64,000 nt of DNA from Erinaceus europaeus. Taxonomy: Eukaryota > Chordata > Mammalia > Eulipotyphla > Erinaceidae. Position numbers and translations under genes: made by a program. The notes beneath the pieces are model-generated. The model made no database searches and was not told the origin of the DNA. It saw only the letters and a list, made by a program, of their open reading frames with translations. How positions within the stretch are numbered: the stretch's first letter is position 1; each line of letters opens with the position of its first letter. Below are positions 63,935-64,000 of this stretch, piece by piece. The stretch is from positions 31,364,361-31,428,360 of the forward strand of contig NC_080171.1 of the NCBI RefSeq assembly GCF_950295315.1. The letters run 5' to 3'.

Positions 63935-64000
63935 ATTTTAATATATTTTTATTTATTCCCTTTTGCTGCCCTTGTTTTTTATTGTTGTAGTTATTATTGT
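63935..64000 (-). repeat. T1 SINE, cut by window end
   Basis: Antisense tail only: tttattcccttttgctgccc and onwards. Confidence 0.8.

Overview
This is vertebrate nuclear DNA, almost certainly from a hedgehog-like eulipotyphlan mammal. Two orthologues of neighbouring human chromosome 9 genes are recognisable: RMI1 on the minus strand and HNRNPK on the plus strand, head to head across a CpG island. The repeat landscape (several abundant tRNA-derived SINE families plus a L1 lineage) matches what I know of Erinaceus. The species call is inference; the gene calls come from reading the exons.

Layout. 1-18 kb is intergenic DNA downstream of RMI1, dense in SINEs and L1 pieces, with a solo LTR at 6.76-7.48 kb and a fragment of an unusual non-LTR retrotransposon at 5.35-5.62 kb. 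18.3-26.4 kb is a decayed gammaretrovirus-like provirus on the minus strand. It is inserted in a tandemly repeated SINE unit and is itself interrupted by two SINEs and by an opposite-strand LTR-like block. 27.28-29.14 kb is the coding exon of RMI1 (BLM-TOP3A-RMI complex). 29.1-45.7 kb is the presumed RMI1 5' intron region, made mostly of repeats, with a U6 snRNA pseudogene. 45.7-47.5 kb is the bidirectional CpG-island promoter. 46.3-56.6 kb is HNRNPK: I place two 5' non-coding exons, 15 coding segments totalling 1395 nt (464 codons plus stop), an alternative last exon (463 codons) and the miR-7-1 hairpin in the last intron. 56.6-64 kb is intergenic, with a 5'-complete but 3'-truncated L1 insertion at 59.8-62.0 kb.

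SINE families, named here for reference only. T1: head 'cgggcggtagcgcagcgggt', about 270-340 bp, tail with CAACAA/CAATAA repeats. T2: head 'ggtggcgcacctggttgag', about 190 bp, tail ccaataaataaa. T3: head 'agatagcataatggttatgc', about 120 bp, ending ctctggtaaaa. T4: head 'ggaggtggcgcagtggataa', about 150 bp, tail cattaataaataaa. T5: an older element with a 'cctgggtcgcgcacatggca' type tail, seen mostly in antisense. All carry an RNA polymerase III B-box-like ggttc(g/a)a(g/a)(t/c)cc, so all look tRNA-derived. The SINE boundaries given are by eye and good to roughly 10-20 bp.

How the genes relate: RMI1 and HNRNPK share a promoter region, with a TCTCGCGAGA palindrome between their inferred starts. 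HNRNPK also hosts miR-7-1, so one locus yields a genome-stability factor, an RNA-binding protein and a microRNA. No wholly new gene system was found. The observations most worth checking are the non-LTR element with a visible target-site duplication, the L1 with a target-site duplication but no poly(A), the opposite-strand insert in the provirus, and the splice-site architecture of HNRNPK.
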